A stretch of DNA of 16,334 nt from JBBAFB01 sp041655595 (GCA_041655595.1 JBBAFB010000040.1:1-16334); one strand, 5' to 3'; shown: positions 7,471-16,219, counted from the first letter of the stretch. Program-made: numbers and translations. Notes: generated from the sequence alone by a model not told the origin.

Positions 7471-10092
7471 ATGGCAAGTTTTATTAACAAAGTTAACGAG
7501 CTAAACTTGAGCAGAAGGAGTTTTCTAAAAGCAAGCGCTGTCGCTACTGCCAGCCTACCCTTAGTTGGCTGTGGAAACTCACTAATAAAAAGCGCAACCG
7601 AAAATGTTACAGGCGAAGAAGGGGAATGGATCACAGCAGCCTGTTGGCATAACTGCGGCGGACGTTGTTTAAACAAAGCACTTGTAGTAGATGGTATCGT
7701 GGTGCGTCAAAAAACCGATGACACACATATGGACAGCCCTGAATTTCCACAACAAAGAGCTTGTCTAAGGGGAAGGTCTCAAAGACAACAAGTTTTTGGG
7801 GCGGATCGTCTGAAATATCCAATGAAAAGAAAAAATTGGGCACCGGGGGGGGGAAACAAAGAACTCAGGGGTCAGGATGAGTGGGTAAGAATCTCCTGGG
7901 AAGAAGCGCTAGATATTGTTGCCAGTGAGTTGAAAAGAAATATCCAGGAACATGGCAACAGATCTATTTTTTCTACCCTCGAATTTGGAAGCCTAGCAAA
8001 TTCAGAAATTGCAAAACTCCTAACCTTGGTTGGAGGTTGCGTTACCCACTCGGGGACACGTTCTTGGGGCACATGGAAAGCGACACCAAGGTTAATAGGT
8101 GAGATACCTGAACCTATGCCCGGACTACAAATAAATGACAGGTTCGACTTGCTTAACTGCAAGACCGTAATAATGTTGGGAGCCAACCCCGCTTGGAGTG
8201 CTATATCTGGTACCCCCTATTACACAAGGTTAGCCAACGAGGCCGGGGCTAAATTTATCTTTATTGATCCCTTTTATAATGATACCGCTTCCTTGGTCGA
8301 CGGCGAATGGATCCCCGTTAGACCTGCAACGGACACGGCATTTTTGCTCGGTGTTGCATATGTCATGATCACAACTGATGACCCTGTAACCAACCCTATT
8401 ATTGACTGGGAATTTCTAAAGGCAAACACTGTGGGATTTGATGAAGAGAGCATGCCAGAAGATGCAGACCCGAAAGACAACTTTAAAGATTATGTTTTAG
8501 GCACCTACGATGGGGTTCCCAAAACTCCCGAGTGGGCAAGTAAGATTTGCGGCGCAAAGCCAGATCAGATACGTTACTTGGCAAATGAACTGAGAATGCA
8601 CAATAAGGTAGCTCTTCTGACAGCCTACGCTCCCGCGAGAAATAAAAATGCAGATAATCTACCTCAATTAGTTATGACAATTGGGGCCATGGGCGGGCAT
8701 ATGGGGAAATCAGGACATTGCACAGGAGTTTCATCTAACGCCAATGCATTCAATGGTGGCCCCAGATTGGTACAGCCAGGCGGCGATGGAATACCACCTT
8801 ATAAAAACCCGGTTGATGATAGTATAAGGGATGCAGTCATGTGGCCTGCTATACTTGATGGAGAATACAGTTACGTTGGAAGCCTTGATGGGGGGCCCTT
8901 CTTGCCTGCGGAAAGACGCAAGCTTGACATCAAAGTTATCTACAATGGTGGGGTTGGTAATTCATTGCAGTCCCGTGATGGAATGAATAAGGGTATCAAA
9001 GCATATCGAAAGGTAGATTTTGTCGTTACCCATGCGCAGTTTTTAAATACCCAGGCAAAATATTCCGATGTTGTCCTGCCGGTAACTACGTGGTGGGAAA
9101 GATTAGGTGGCTTTTTAACGGGGGGAAGGGAAACCCTATTTATGTATTCTCAAGTTGTCAAGCCACTATATGAGGCAAAAGACGATGCCTGGGTAGCAGA
9201 AGAGTTGGCTAAGCTTTTAGGGGTAGACCCGAAAAAGCTTTACCCATTTGATGAAAAACAGCAATTTTTCAATAAAATAGCAGGCTCTACAGTAGTTACT
9301 GATGATGGTAAAGGTATGGAACCCCTAGTAACGATTACCAATGAAGATATTGCGGAGTGGGGTGTACAAGGTAAACCTCAAAAAGGTCGCATTGGCCTTA
9401 AAGAGCTGCAAAAAAAAGGTGTCTACCAGGTTGAGCGTCACGCCAACGACAATTTTGGCTATATTGCTTTCAGTGACCCCCCTGCCGCAGTTGCCGGCGC
9501 GACACAAGAAAAGTTTTTCGACAAAAGTAAGATTAAAATTTATTCTAAAGAATTCGAAGATACCATTAACGCGATGGGTTTTAGTAAAATTAGAGGAATT
9601 CCGACCTATATTGAGCCCGAGGATGGATATGAGAAAACATTTAGTGATTGGGATAACCAAATAAAAGGTGAATTTCCATTTCAAGTTATGAATCCCCACT
9701 ATTTGCGTAGGTCGCACACAGTCTTTGACAATATTCGTTGGTTGCAGGAAGCCTGGCCAAGCCCGCTTTTTATTAACGAAAACGATGCCAAAGCACATGG
9801 AATCTCTACCGGCGATACCGTTTTATTGACTAGTCCCCATGGTCAAACATTACGTACCGCCCTGCTAACGCAGCGTTTTATACCAGGAGTTATTGGTTTG
9901 CCACACGGATCATGGCCAGATATTGATGAGAAAACGGGTATTGATACAGGTGGGGCAGACAATATGTTATGCGGGGCTATCTCAACCGGACAGGGTACTT
10001 CCGGGTGGAACACAGCTATATGCAATATTGAAAAATACAAAGGCACCCCGTTAGTTCCTGATGTGCAAAGACCACAAAGAATAATATTCTAG
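7471..10092 (+). CDS. dmsA: DmsA-type molybdopterin catalytic subunit, copy 2
   Basis: 873-aa paralog of the catalytic subunit at 1722. It has the same Tat signal (SRRSFLK) with LVGC at Cys34, the same [4Fe-4S] ligands (Cys58, Cys62, Cys66, Cys98) and Ser198 in GTRSWGTW as the probable Mo ligand. It differs from copy 1 in a longer stretch before the Mo serine, an extra loop with DDPVTNPIIDWEFLK (about 303-317), loss of the TPSGK motif (replaced near residue 684 by DKSKIKIYSKE), and GTSGWNT in place of GHTGHNS near the C-terminus. Copy 3 shares these traits, so copies 2 and 3 form a sub-type that may use another substrate. ATG follows TAAAGGAGG. The B gene starts 18 nt downstream, its ribosome site touching the stop codon of this gene. 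No clear promoter was found in the 170 bp upstream. Confidence 0.92.
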   Translation: MASFINKVNELNLSRRSFLKASAVATASLPLVGCGNSLIKSATENVTGEEGEWITAACWHNCGGRCLNKALVVDGIVVRQKTDDTHMDSPEFPQQRACLRGRSQRQQVFGADRLKYPMKRKNWAPGGGNKELRGQDEWVRISWEEALDIVASELKRNIQEHGNRSIFSTLEFGSLANSEIAKLLTLVGGCVTHSGTRSWGTWKATPRLIGEIPEPMPGLQINDRFDLLNCKTVIMLGANPAWSAISGTPYYTRLANEAGAKFIFIDPFYNDTASLVDGEWIPVRPATDTAFLLGVAYVMITTDDPVTNPIIDWEFLKANTVGFDEESMPEDADPKDNFKDYVLGTYDGVPKTPEWASKICGAKPDQIRYLANELRMHNKVALLTAYAPARNKNADNLPQLVMTIGAMGGHMGKSGHCTGVSSNANAFNGGPRLVQPGGDGIPPYKNPVDDSIRDAVMWPAILDGEYSYVGSLDGGPFLPAERRKLDIKVIYNGGVGNSLQSRDGMNKGIKAYRKVDFVVTHAQFLNTQAKYSDVVLPVTTWWERLGGFLTGGRETLFMYSQVVKPLYEAKDDAWVAEELAKLLGVDPKKLYPFDEKQQFFNKIAGSTVVTDDGKGMEPLVTITNEDIAEWGVQGKPQKGRIGLKELQKKGVYQVERHANDNFGYIAFSDPPAAVAGATQEKFFDKSKIKIYSKEFEDTINAMGFSKIRGIPTYIEPEDGYEKTFSDWDNQIKGEFPFQVMNPHYLRRSHTVFDNIRWLQEAWPSPLFINENDAKAHGISTGDTVLLTSPHGQTLRTALLTQRFIPGVIGLPHGSWPDIDEKTGIDTGGADNMLCGAISTGQGTSGWNTAICNIEKYKGTPLVPDVQRPQRIIF

Positions 10093-10110
10093 AAAGGAGT
10101 GTGAATTGTA

Positions 10111-10692
10111 GTGGGTTATCAAGGATTTTACTTTAATATGACTCGCTGTATTGGTTGTAAGACCTGCCAAATTGCATGTAAAGATAGAAATGATCAAGAT
10201 ATCGGTATAAATTTTAGACTTGTGAAAACTTTTGAACTAGGATTGTATCCTAACCCCAGTATATATCACTACTCTGGTGCCTGTAATCACTGTGCCAATC
10301 CGAAGTGCGTTGAGGGCTGCCCAACAGGTGCGATGTATGTGGCTGACGACGGAACAGTTCAGCATGACAAAAATAAATGTATAGGTTGCCGTTATTGCAT
10401 TTGGAATTGCCCTTATGGCGCACCTCAATTTATACCTGAATTAGGAAAGGTAGGAAAATGCGATAGTTGCAAAGACTTAAGGGAAAACGGTGAAAACCCT
10501 GTATGCGTAGATGCGTGTATTATGAGGGCACTTGAATGGGGCGACATTGAGGAGTTAAGGGCTAGGCATGCCGGTGAGGAGCTTACTAGCGAATTACCTA
10601 TTTTGGCTCCGCCTCATATTACAAACCCATCCCTTTTGATCAAACCTAAGAAAAATGCCAGGCTCAAAGAATACCAAGAAAAGGAGATGTAA
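10111..10692 (+). CDS. dmsB: DmsB-type four-cluster iron-sulfur subunit, copy 2
   Basis: 193 aa, collinear with copy 1 and with all 16 cluster cysteines at the same positions, so it should hold four [4Fe-4S] clusters and pass electrons from the anchor at 10696 to the catalytic subunit at 7471. The GTG start is preceded by AGAAAGGAG and keeps the shared N-terminus (GFYFNMTRC). The gap to the C gene is 3 nt. It has no signal peptide, so co-export with A2 by the Tat system is inferred. Confidence 0.93.
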   Translation: MGYQGFYFNMTRCIGCKTCQIACKDRNDQDIGINFRLVKTFELGLYPNPSIYHYSGACNHCANPKCVEGCPTGAMYVADDGTVQHDKNKCIGCRYCIWNCPYGAPQFIPELGKVGKCDSCKDLRENGENPVCVDACIMRALEWGDIEELRARHAGEELTSELPILAPPHITNPSLLIKPKKNARLKEYQEKEM

Positions 10693-10695
10693 ATA

Positions 10696-11535
10696 ATGGG
10701 TGAAACTAGTTTGTTAGTCTTTAGTATCTGTATACAAGCGGCAATCGGCATTATATTGTTCGCCTTTGTTGCTCAAATAGTTTACAAGGGTAAACAGTTT
10801 AAAGTGGCTGCTGTTACTGCCGCCGTCCTGGCCGTAGTTGGAGTTTTTGCCTCCTTTGCTCACTTGGGACACCCCCTATCTGCACTCAATGTTTTGGGGG
10901 AATTCGGACAGTCCTGGTTAAGTACGGAGGCTGTTTTAGCAGGAGTTTTTGCCGGTGTAGCTGTTTTATATGCGGCCATTCATTTCCTTAGACCTGATGA
11001 TCATACGCTCAGTTTGGGTTTAAGTGGAATAGGTAGCGTATTGGGCTTAGTGGCGGTTTTGTCCATGGCCAAGGTTTACACAACTACTTCTGTGCCCGTT
11101 TGGCAAGGCAGTAATACCTTTGTAGATTTCTACGCCACTACAGTAGCCATCGGAGCCTTGGGTTTTCTTGTCACGAGTGTCAGTCAACTTCAAGATGTTA
11201 GTAAGAAGTTGTTTGGATATTCCATCTTGGTCGCCGTGGTAATTCAAGCGGCATCCACGGTACCCCATATTCTTGGTTTAAGTGAAATGGGTGCGGCTGC
11301 TCATAGCAGTATTCAAATCCTGAATGGCATGAACACCCTTGTCTGGGCAAAATGGCTGTTAATTTTGGGCGGTGCAGGGATAGCCTTATATCCGGCCTCT
11401 GCTAAAGTTCAGGAAGGCGCTAAGCTCAATGTTAATGCTTTTGTAACAGCAGGAGCGGCCTTGGTCATTGGCCAAGTAATTGGCAGATATCTATTTTATG
11501 CAACCTTAGTAGTTACCAATGTTGGATTAATGTAG
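10696..11535 (+). CDS. dmsC: DmsC-type membrane anchor, copy 2
   Basis: 279 aa with the same eight-helix layout as copy 1 and the same His56/Glu78 pair proposed to bind menaquinol. One oddity is residue 69, which is Glu where copies 1 and 3 have Arg (LGRFGQS becomes LGEFGQS). E. coli DmsC also has Arg in this loop, close to the quinol-site residues, so the charge reversal could affect quinol binding or subunit contacts. The 3' third is nearly identical in DNA to copy 1, and the similarity continues through the terminator. Confidence 0.92.
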   Translation: MGETSLLVFSICIQAAIGIILFAFVAQIVYKGKQFKVAAVTAAVLAVVGVFASFAHLGHPLSALNVLGEFGQSWLSTEAVLAGVFAGVAVLYAAIHFLRPDDHTLSLGLSGIGSVLGLVAVLSMAKVYTTTSVPVWQGSNTFVDFYATTVAIGALGFLVTSVSQLQDVSKKLFGYSILVAVVIQAASTVPHILGLSEMGAAAHSSIQILNGMNTLVWAKWLLILGGAGIALYPASAKVQEGAKLNVNAFVTAGAALVIGQVIGRYLFYATLVVTNVGLM

Positions 11536-11595
11536 CGGTTTACGAAAAGAAACAACTGTTAAAGAATTAACCTCCCAATATTATATTATATAAGC

Positions 11596-11643
11596 AAAAA
11601 AGCCCTAGCTCTTAAACCCTCCTTTTAGAGCCGGGGCTTTCTT
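11596..11643 (+). terminator. Rho-independent terminator after dms operon 2
   Basis: This is the homolog of the terminator at 5809-5856: AAAAAAGCCCTAGCTCT pairs with AGAGCCGGGGCTTT. One A-C mismatch and an interrupted T-run (TTTCTT) suggest slight weakening, so some readthrough into operon 3 is possible. Confidence 0.8.
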
Positions 11644-11665
11644 ATGTTGAAAAAGCACCTACAAC
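11633..11665 (+). repeat. 33-bp direct repeat, unit 1 (terminator right arm)
   Basis: The unit covers the right arm and T-run of the operon 2 terminator plus TATGTTGAAAAAGCACC and following bases. It recurs 71 bp downstream with two substitutions. Confidence 0.85.
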
Positions 11666-11703
11666 ACTGTGGTTCAAAATAAACTCAATTGTCCGCCTAT
11701 GCC

Positions 11704-11736
11704 AGGGCTTTTTTATGTTGAAAAAGCACCTACAAC
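11704..11736 (+). repeat. 33-bp direct repeat, unit 2
   Basis: Second unit of the repeat at 11633-11665. It has an uninterrupted TTTTTT run but no left arm, so it cannot form the terminator stem by itself. Its T-run matches the operon 1 version better than unit 1 does. Confidence 0.85.
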
Positions 11737-12093
11737 TGTGCTGATAACCTTTCTTTGTTCCTTCCCACCCTCCCCCCTACCCTTCTTTTGCCCTGAAAAA
11801 GATAATTCAAGTCGCGCTCCTCTTTTAACTTTCATGCTTGCATATATGAAAAGCAGTATGCCAAATATTTTAAATTGGGGAAAAGTTACCACTCTATTAC
11901 CCTACTACAAGAATTTGGTAACTGTTTAACATTTCCTGTTCTAGAGTTTCATATATATAAATTGATACTAATTATGGACTCGTATGTTTTGGTAAGCTCC
12001 ATAATTCACGACCTTTGCCAAAGGGGGGAAGATATCGGGGGGATCTTTGATTTTTTGAGCAACCAATATGATTAAAGGGGGTTATTAACTTAA
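11737..12093. other. Non-coding upstream region of dms operon 3
   Basis: No convincing gene is seen. The stretch begins with a pyrimidine-rich tract (about 11748-11790) and becomes AT-rich. Weak -35-like TTGATA near 11963 and several -10-like sequences exist, but none forms a convincing promoter. No TTCTTAA boxes and no recognisable riboswitch were found. A strong purine-rich ribosome site (AAAGGGGG, about 12075) precedes the A3 start. Confidence 0.5.
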
Positions 12094-14721
12094 ATGGCTA
12101 GTTTAATTGATAATGTGAACAAGCTTAACCTGAGCAGAAGAGCCTTTTTGAAAGCAACCACTATCGCCACCGCAGGTTTATCCTTAACAGGCTGCGGCAA
12201 TTCACTAAAACAATCAACCGCAAACAATGCTGAAAAGGAAGGTAAATGGATTTCTGCCTCCTGTTGGCATAATTGCGGTGGAAGATGTTGCAACAAGGCC
12301 TATGTAGTTGATGGAGTTGTAATTCGCCAAAAAACTGACGATACCCACCCGGATACTCCAAATTACCCACAACAAAGGGCCTGTATAAGAGGAAAGGCTC
12401 AACAACAGCAGGTATTTGGCACAGATCGTTTAAAATATCCCATGAAAAGAAAGAACTGGGCACCGGGTGGAGGTAAAAAAGAACTCCGGGGCAGGGATGA
12501 ATGGGTGAGAATTTCTTGGGATGAGGCCCTAGATATCGTAGCAAGTGAGCTCAAAAGTGCCAAGGAAAAGTACGGTAATCGCTCCATTTTCGAATGTAGT
12601 TTTAGCGGCTTTTCTACAGGACATGACATAGGGAAAGTTTTAGGCAATTTTGGTGGTTGTGTTTCCAGCTCCGGTACAAGATCTTGGGGAACATGGAAGA
12701 TAACACCGGACTACATCGGCAGGCCACCTGATGCAATGTCAGGTTTGACGATTAATGATCGCTTTGATTTGCTCAATGCTGAGACAGTTATTATTTGGGG
12801 TGCGAACCCAGCTTGGAGCTCAATGGGTCTTGTTTGCAACTACGCTCGCCGTATAAAAGAGGCAGGAGCAAAATTTATTGCCGTTGACTCCTTCTATAAT
12901 GAAACTGCAGCCCTAGTCGAAGCGGAATGGATACCCTGTAGGCCCGCCGCTGATACTGCAGCAATGCTTGGTATTGCCTATGCCATGATCACAATGGATG
13001 ATCCAATAAACAACCCGATCATAGACTGGGAGTTTCTCAAGAATCACACTATAGGTTTTGATGCTGAAAACATGCCAGAGGACGCAAACCCAAGGGATAA
13101 TTTTAAAGATTATGTACTTGGTACCTATGATGGTCACCCCAAAACGCCGGAATGGGCAAGTAAAATCTGTGGCATTTCCCCGAATAATCTCAGATATCTA
13201 GCCCTGGAATTACGAAAGGGTAGAAAAACCTGTTTTATGAATGGCTGGGCTCCGGCCAGAAATAGAAATGCAGATAATTTACCACAGCTAATCTATACCT
13301 TAGGTGCCATGGGTGGACATATTGGAAAATCCGGACATTCCGCAGGCCTTTGTTGCACTCGTATTGCTTTTAATGGTGGCCCACCGCTGGTAAGAGGCGG
13401 AGGTGCAGGTCTGCCGGGAGCCGCTAACCCAGTGGATGACAGTTTTATTAACTCAATAATGTGGGATGCAATTCTGGATGGAAAATATAACTATGCAGGC
13501 AACCTTGATACAAAAGTAATTGTTAAAGGTGAACAAAGAAATATTGATATTCGAGTCATCTATGCAGGTGCAGTTGGGAACAACCTTCAAACAAGGGAAG
13601 GAACCAACAAGGGCATTGAGGCATACAGAAAGGTGGATTTTGCTGTAACCCACGCCTATATATTAAATGCCCAGGCCCAATATGCAGATGTAGTTCTGCC
13701 CATTACTACTGAGTGGGAAAGGGTCGGAGATGTTGTAGGTGGCGCAAGAGAAGCAATGTTCATTTATAGTCAAGTTACGGAGCCTTTATATGAGGCCCAA
13801 AGTGATCAATGGATTGCATATGAGTTGGCCAAACGCCTAGGCCTGAACGCCGACACAATTTTCCCAATCGATGCGAAACAACAATTCTTCAATAAGCTTG
13901 CCGGTTCTACCGTAGTTACACCCGATGGTAAAGGCTATGAGACCCTAATTACCATCACTGCAGGTGATATCGCCCAGTGGGGTGTGACAGGAAAACCGCA
14001 AAAAGGCAGAATTAGTTTGCAGGAAATAATAGACCGGGGGTTTTATCAGGTCGAACGCAGACCCGGGGACAACCTTGGTTATATTGCCTTTAAGGACCCG
14101 GCATCCATAGGCACGGGCCAACAAGGATTTTTAGAAACAAGCAAGTTCTTAATCTACTCCAAGGAGCTTGAGGATACCATCAGCGGAATGGGCTTTAGCA
14201 AAATTAAGGCAATCCCTACCTATATCAAACCCGTAGGCGGTTACGAGGACACCTTTAAGGATTGGGAAAAACAAATCAAAGGTGAATTCCCCTTCCAAAT
14301 TCATAGTTTGCATTATCCAAGAAGAGTACACGCAACTATGGATAGCGCTACTTGGCTGCAAGAAGCATGGCCAAACCCAGTCTTTATGAATGAGGATGAT
14401 GCAAATAAACTCAATATTTACGATGGTGATACCGTGCTAATCACTAGCCCCCATGGTCGAACATTACGACACGCCCATGTTACCCAAAGGTTTATACCCG
14501 GCGTAATTGGGTTACCGCATGGTTCCTGGCTGGAGATGGATGAGGGAACCGGCATCGACTTAGGGGGATGCGGAAATATAATCTGCGGTGCAGTACCCAC
14601 AGGGCAGGGTACATCGGGGTGGAATACGGAAATTTGCCGTATAGAAAAATATACAGGAAAAGCAATTATTCCTGATGTTGAAAAACCAAGAAGAGTAATT
14701 TTCGGGGAAGGAGGAAGGTAA
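12094..14721 (+). CDS. dmsA: DmsA-type molybdopterin catalytic subunit, copy 3
   Basis: 875-aa catalytic subunit of the same sub-type as copy 2. The Tat signal is SRRAFLK with LTGC at Cys34. The cluster ligands are Cys57, Cys61, Cys65 and Cys97, with an extra cysteine at 66 directly beside a ligand. Ser197 in GTRSWGTW is the probable Mo ligand. It shares with copy 2 the DDPINNPIIDWEFLK loop (about 302-316), the missing TPSGK motif (TSKFLIYSKE near residue 682) and GTSGWNT near the C-terminus. It ends with a short extra tail (GEGGR), and the DNA for that tail supplies the ribosome site of the next gene. The stop codon abuts the B3 start codon with no gap, a tighter coupling than in operons 1 and 2. 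Substrate unknown. Confidence 0.92.
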   Translation: MASLIDNVNKLNLSRRAFLKATTIATAGLSLTGCGNSLKQSTANNAEKEGKWISASCWHNCGGRCCNKAYVVDGVVIRQKTDDTHPDTPNYPQQRACIRGKAQQQQVFGTDRLKYPMKRKNWAPGGGKKELRGRDEWVRISWDEALDIVASELKSAKEKYGNRSIFECSFSGFSTGHDIGKVLGNFGGCVSSSGTRSWGTWKITPDYIGRPPDAMSGLTINDRFDLLNAETVIIWGANPAWSSMGLVCNYARRIKEAGAKFIAVDSFYNETAALVEAEWIPCRPAADTAAMLGIAYAMITMDDPINNPIIDWEFLKNHTIGFDAENMPEDANPRDNFKDYVLGTYDGHPKTPEWASKICGISPNNLRYLALELRKGRKTCFMNGWAPARNRNADNLPQLIYTLGAMGGHIGKSGHSAGLCCTRIAFNGGPPLVRGGGAGLPGAANPVDDSFINSIMWDAILDGKYNYAGNLDTKVIVKGEQRNIDIRVIYAGAVGNNLQTREGTNKGIEAYRKVDFAVTHAYILNAQAQYADVVLPITTEWERVGDVVGGAREAMFIYSQVTEPLYEAQSDQWIAYELAKRLGLNADTIFPIDAKQQFFNKLAGSTVVTPDGKGYETLITITAGDIAQWGVTGKPQKGRISLQEIIDRGFYQVERRPGDNLGYIAFKDPASIGTGQQGFLETSKFLIYSKELEDTISGMGFSKIKAIPTYIKPVGGYEDTFKDWEKQIKGEFPFQIHSLHYPRRVHATMDSATWLQEAWPNPVFMNEDDANKLNIYDGDTVLITSPHGRTLRHAHVTQRFIPGVIGLPHGSWLEMDEGTGIDLGGCGNIICGAVPTGQGTSGWNTEICRIEKYTGKAIIPDVEKPRRVIFGEGGR

Positions 14722-15303
14722 ATGAGTAGACAAGGTTTCTTTTTTAACATGGTACGTTGCATAGGTTGTAAAACATGTCAAGTTGCCTGCAAAGATAAAA
14801 ACAATCTGGCAATAGGAATCCTTTTTAGAAAAGTTCTAACTTTTGAAACAGGTGCTTTCCCCAAACCAGGACTCTATCACTTTTCTGGAGCATGCTATCA
14901 TTGTGCAGATCCCAAATGTGTGGAGGGCTGCCCCACAGGAGCAATGCATGTGGCCGAAGATGGAACTGTACAACATAATGTAGACAAATGCATCGGTTGC
15001 AGGTATTGTATTTGGAATTGCCCTTATGGAGCTCCACAATTTATACCTGAGCTAGGTAAGATTGGCAAATGTGATGGTTGCAAAGATCTTCGGGATAAGG
15101 GCGAGAATCCAGCCTGTGTGGATGCTTGTAATATGCTAGCAATTGAATGGGGAGATATTGATGAGCTAAAGGCGAAATATGCGGGTGAGCAGTTAACCAG
15201 CGACCTGCCCATCTTACCTCCATCTTCCATCACTAACCCATCCCTCGTTATTAACCCCAGAACAGCCGCTAAACTAAAAGAATACAGAAAGAAGGTGGAA
15301 TAA
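14722..15303 (+). CDS. dmsB: DmsB-type four-cluster iron-sulfur subunit, copy 3
   Basis: 193 aa with the 16 cluster cysteines at the positions found in the other copies, so four [4Fe-4S] clusters are expected. It starts with ATG, unlike the GTG of copies 1 and 2, directly after the A3 stop and behind GGAAGGAGGAAGG. A and B are therefore very likely made in equal amounts. The C gene follows after 2 nt. Confidence 0.93.
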   Translation: MSRQGFFFNMVRCIGCKTCQVACKDKNNLAIGILFRKVLTFETGAFPKPGLYHFSGACYHCADPKCVEGCPTGAMHVAEDGTVQHNVDKCIGCRYCIWNCPYGAPQFIPELGKIGKCDGCKDLRDKGENPACVDACNMLAIEWGDIDELKAKYAGEQLTSDLPILPPSSITNPSLVINPRTAAKLKEYRKKVE

Positions 15304-15305
15304 TA

Positions 15306-16145
15306 ATGGGTGAAACTAGTTTATTGGTTTTTAGCCTTTGTATGCAGGCTGCTATTGGGATCATGTTGTTTTCCTTTATTACCCAAATGGTTTTTAAAGA
15401 TAAACAGTTTAAAATGGCTGCCGTTACTACCGCCGTCCTAGCTGTTATTGGAGTTTTTGCTTCTTTTGCTCACCTGGGCCACCCCCTGTCCGCTCTTAAC
15501 GTTTTGGGTAGATTTGGGCAGTCTTGGTTAAGTACGGAAGCAGTTCTATCAGGTGTTTTTGCAGGGGTAGCTATTCTTTATGTGCTCTTCCTATACCTGA
15601 GAGCTAACGACAGAAACCTAAGTGTTGGCTTAAGCGGTATTGGAAGCGTTTTAGGGCTCGTCGTTGTTCTTTCTATGGCAAAGGTCTATACTGTTTCTTC
15701 TGTTCCCATATGGCAAGGGGCGAATACTTTTGTCGATTTTTATGCTACCACTATTGCTCTAGGGGCCTTGCTTTTTTTAATAGCAAGTATTAATGAATTA
15801 AAGGATGTTAGCAAAAAACTTTTTGGTTACTCCATTTTGGCTGCTGTTGTGTTGCAAGCCGCCTCCGCGGTCCCCCATGTTCTTGGATTAAATGAAATGG
15901 GTTCTGCGGCTCAGGGCAGTCTTCAAATCCTAAATGGCATGAGTACTTTGGTCTGGGCAAAATGGCTTTTAATCCTGGGGGGTGCAGGAGTAGCATTGTA
16001 TCCCGCTTCCGCTAGGGTCAAAGAGGATGCCAGGCCAAACGTCAATATCTTCATAACAGCAGGGGCGGCCCTGGTTATCGGACAAATAATTGGCCGGTAT
16101 TTGTTTTACGCGGCCCTGGTTGTGATGAATGTTGGTTTGATGTAG
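15306..16145 (+). CDS. dmsC: DmsC-type membrane anchor, copy 3
   Basis: 279 aa, eight predicted helices, with His56 and Glu78 of the proposed menaquinol site and Arg69 conserved. It is the most divergent of the three anchors in its middle part (about residues 92-108 and 160-168), yet its first third is very close to copy 1 at DNA level, including a stretch of about 40 identical bases. The terminator starts about 30 nt after the stop. Confidence 0.92.
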   Translation: MGETSLLVFSLCMQAAIGIMLFSFITQMVFKDKQFKMAAVTTAVLAVIGVFASFAHLGHPLSALNVLGRFGQSWLSTEAVLSGVFAGVAILYVLFLYLRANDRNLSVGLSGIGSVLGLVVVLSMAKVYTVSSVPIWQGANTFVDFYATTIALGALLFLIASINELKDVSKKLFGYSILAAVVLQAASAVPHVLGLNEMGSAAQGSLQILNGMSTLVWAKWLLILGGAGVALYPASARVKEDARPNVNIFITAGAALVIGQIIGRYLFYAALVVMNVGLM

Positions 16146-16176
16146 AAATTTATCCCCCAATATCTCTATAAAAAGG

Positions 16177-16219
16177 CCCTGGCACAGAAATCCCTCCCCG
16201 GGATGCCGGGTTTTTTTTC
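16177..16219 (+). terminator. Rho-independent terminator after dms operon 3
   Basis: CCTGGCA pairs with TGCCGGG (one G-U pair), an inner TCCC/GGGA pair extends the hairpin, and a run of eight T follows. It differs from the terminator shared by operons 1 and 2, and matches the decayed hairpin at 7220-7257. Confidence 0.85.

Noticed and set aside
11669..11929. 86-codon open frame after operon 2
   Set aside because: It starts inside terminator-derived repeat DNA with no ribosome site, and its content follows the pyrimidine tract.
11875..12075. 66-codon open frame ending 18 nt before A3
   Set aside because: It has a TTG start, no ribosome site, no recognisable domain and lies in AT-rich non-coding DNA. 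Chance frame is likelier than a leader peptide.
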